A DNA stretch of 5,666 nt from NCBI GenBank assembly GCA_021819635.1, contig JAKAQQ010000070.1:1-5666 (forward strand), read 5' to 3'. Source of the DNA: Pseudomonadota bacterium (GTDB taxonomy: Bacteria > Pseudomonadota > Gammaproteobacteria > JAKAQQ01). Shown one piece after another: positions 5,199 through 5,666 of the stretch. Numbering within the stretch: the stretch's first letter is position 1; each line of letters starts with the position of its first letter. A program made the translations under genes and the position numbers. Below the pieces are notes generated by a model. It was given only the letters and a program-made list of their open reading frames with translations, had not been told where the DNA came from and searched no databases.

Positions 5199-5666
5199 GC
5201 GCTGCGTCCGGCCTGACGCCGCAGTTCTTCCAGACTGATGGCGGTCGTCGCGCCCGACACGGGCTCGTTCGGGCGCTCGTACAGGACGGGAAGATCGGGA
5301 GCCAGAGGCCCCTCCGTGCGCGGACCCCGGAGATGCACCCACAACGCCTTGAGCGGGTGCGCAAACGTGTCGTTCACGGCCGTGCCTTCGTACCCGCAAT
5401 GGGCCATGCAGTTGTCGCACTTCGGATGCTTTCCGTACCCGTAAGCGTCCCACGCGGTCTCCTCCATGAGGGCGCGGAATGTGGGCGCGGTCCCCTCGCC
5501 TACGAGGAGGTAGCACGGCTTCTGCCAGCCGAAGATGTTGTACGTGGGGTTGCTCCACGGGGTGCACTGGTACGTCTGGTTCCCGGCGAGGAAATCGAGA
5601 AACAAGCTGGACTGATTGAAGATCCAGCGGCGGGGGCGTTGGCGGCCCTGCCGAAAGATGGAACGG
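5195..5666 (-). CDS. hpnH: HpnH, hopanoid radical SAM adenosyl transferase (C-terminal 156 residues; 5' end outside window)
   Basis: HpnH uses a 5'-deoxyadenosyl radical from S-adenosylmethionine to join adenosine to a hopene such as diploptene. This is the first step in building the side chain of extended hopanoids, outer-membrane sterol-like lipids. Only the C-terminal part is visible. It closely matches the HpnH C-terminus as I know it: FLDFLAGN, CTPW, PTYNIFGWQKPCYLL, LMEETAWDAYG, KCDNCMAHCGYE, then AVNDTFAHPLKALW and LRGPRTEGP. Cysteines lie at visible residues 34, 51, 83, 86 and 90; the last three form C-x2-C-x3-C, suggesting a second metal site or structural cluster. The radical SAM CxxxCxxC motif lies outside the window. 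The visible part is intact, runs off the right edge in frame, and ends in TAG (5197-5195) that overlaps the kinase stop. Confidence 0.95.
   Translation of the reverse strand, partial: RSIFRQGRQRPRRWIFNQSSLFLDFLAGNQTYQCTPWSNPTYNIFGWQKPCYLLVGEGTAPTFRALMEETAWDAYGYGKHPKCDNCMAHCGYEGTAVNDTFAHPLKALWVHLRGPRTEGPLAPDLPVLYERPNEPVSGATTAISLEELRRQAGRSA

Overview
This is a GC-rich bacterial window with tightly packed genes on both strands: six protein genes (two cut by the window edges) and one tRNA. Two lipopolysaccharide-type glycosyltransferases point to a Gram-negative outer membrane. The C-terminal part of the hopanoid enzyme HpnH shows that the organism makes extended hopanoids. A phosphomevalonate-kinase-like GHMP kinase points to isoprenoid supply by the mevalonate route. 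Together these suit a myxobacterial/deltaproteobacterial-like or other uncultured Gram-negative lineage, but the window alone does not fix the taxon.

Layout, left to right. Positions 1-467 (minus): N-terminal part of an unidentified membrane-anchored protein. Positions 540-1343 (plus): a GT2 glycosyltransferase of the WaaE/KdtX type, divergent from the first gene. Positions 1394-2467 (minus): a GT9 heptosyltransferase-like protein, convergent with the GT2 gene. Positions 2551-2636 (minus): tRNA-Ser(UGA). Positions 2692-3906 (minus): a 12-helix-type MFS transporter. Positions 4110-5198 (plus): the phosphomevalonate-kinase-like gene, divergent from the MFS gene across about 200 bp. Positions 5195 to the right edge (minus): the 3' part of hpnH, whose stop codon overlaps that of the kinase gene.

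Functional themes. The left half concerns assembly of the lipopolysaccharide core: a hexose transferase next to a heptosyltransferase. The right half concerns isoprenoids: a kinase of precursor synthesis abutting a hopanoid side-chain enzyme. The MFS gene and the tRNA lie between them, and the MFS gene, tRNA and GT9 gene could share a transcript. No gap between genes exceeds about 205 bp. I found no mobile element, CRISPR array, phage gene or clear new multi-gene system. The most notable points are the mevalonate/hopanoid pairing, homopolymer tracts in the heptosyltransferase gene, and the unusual flanks of the tRNA.
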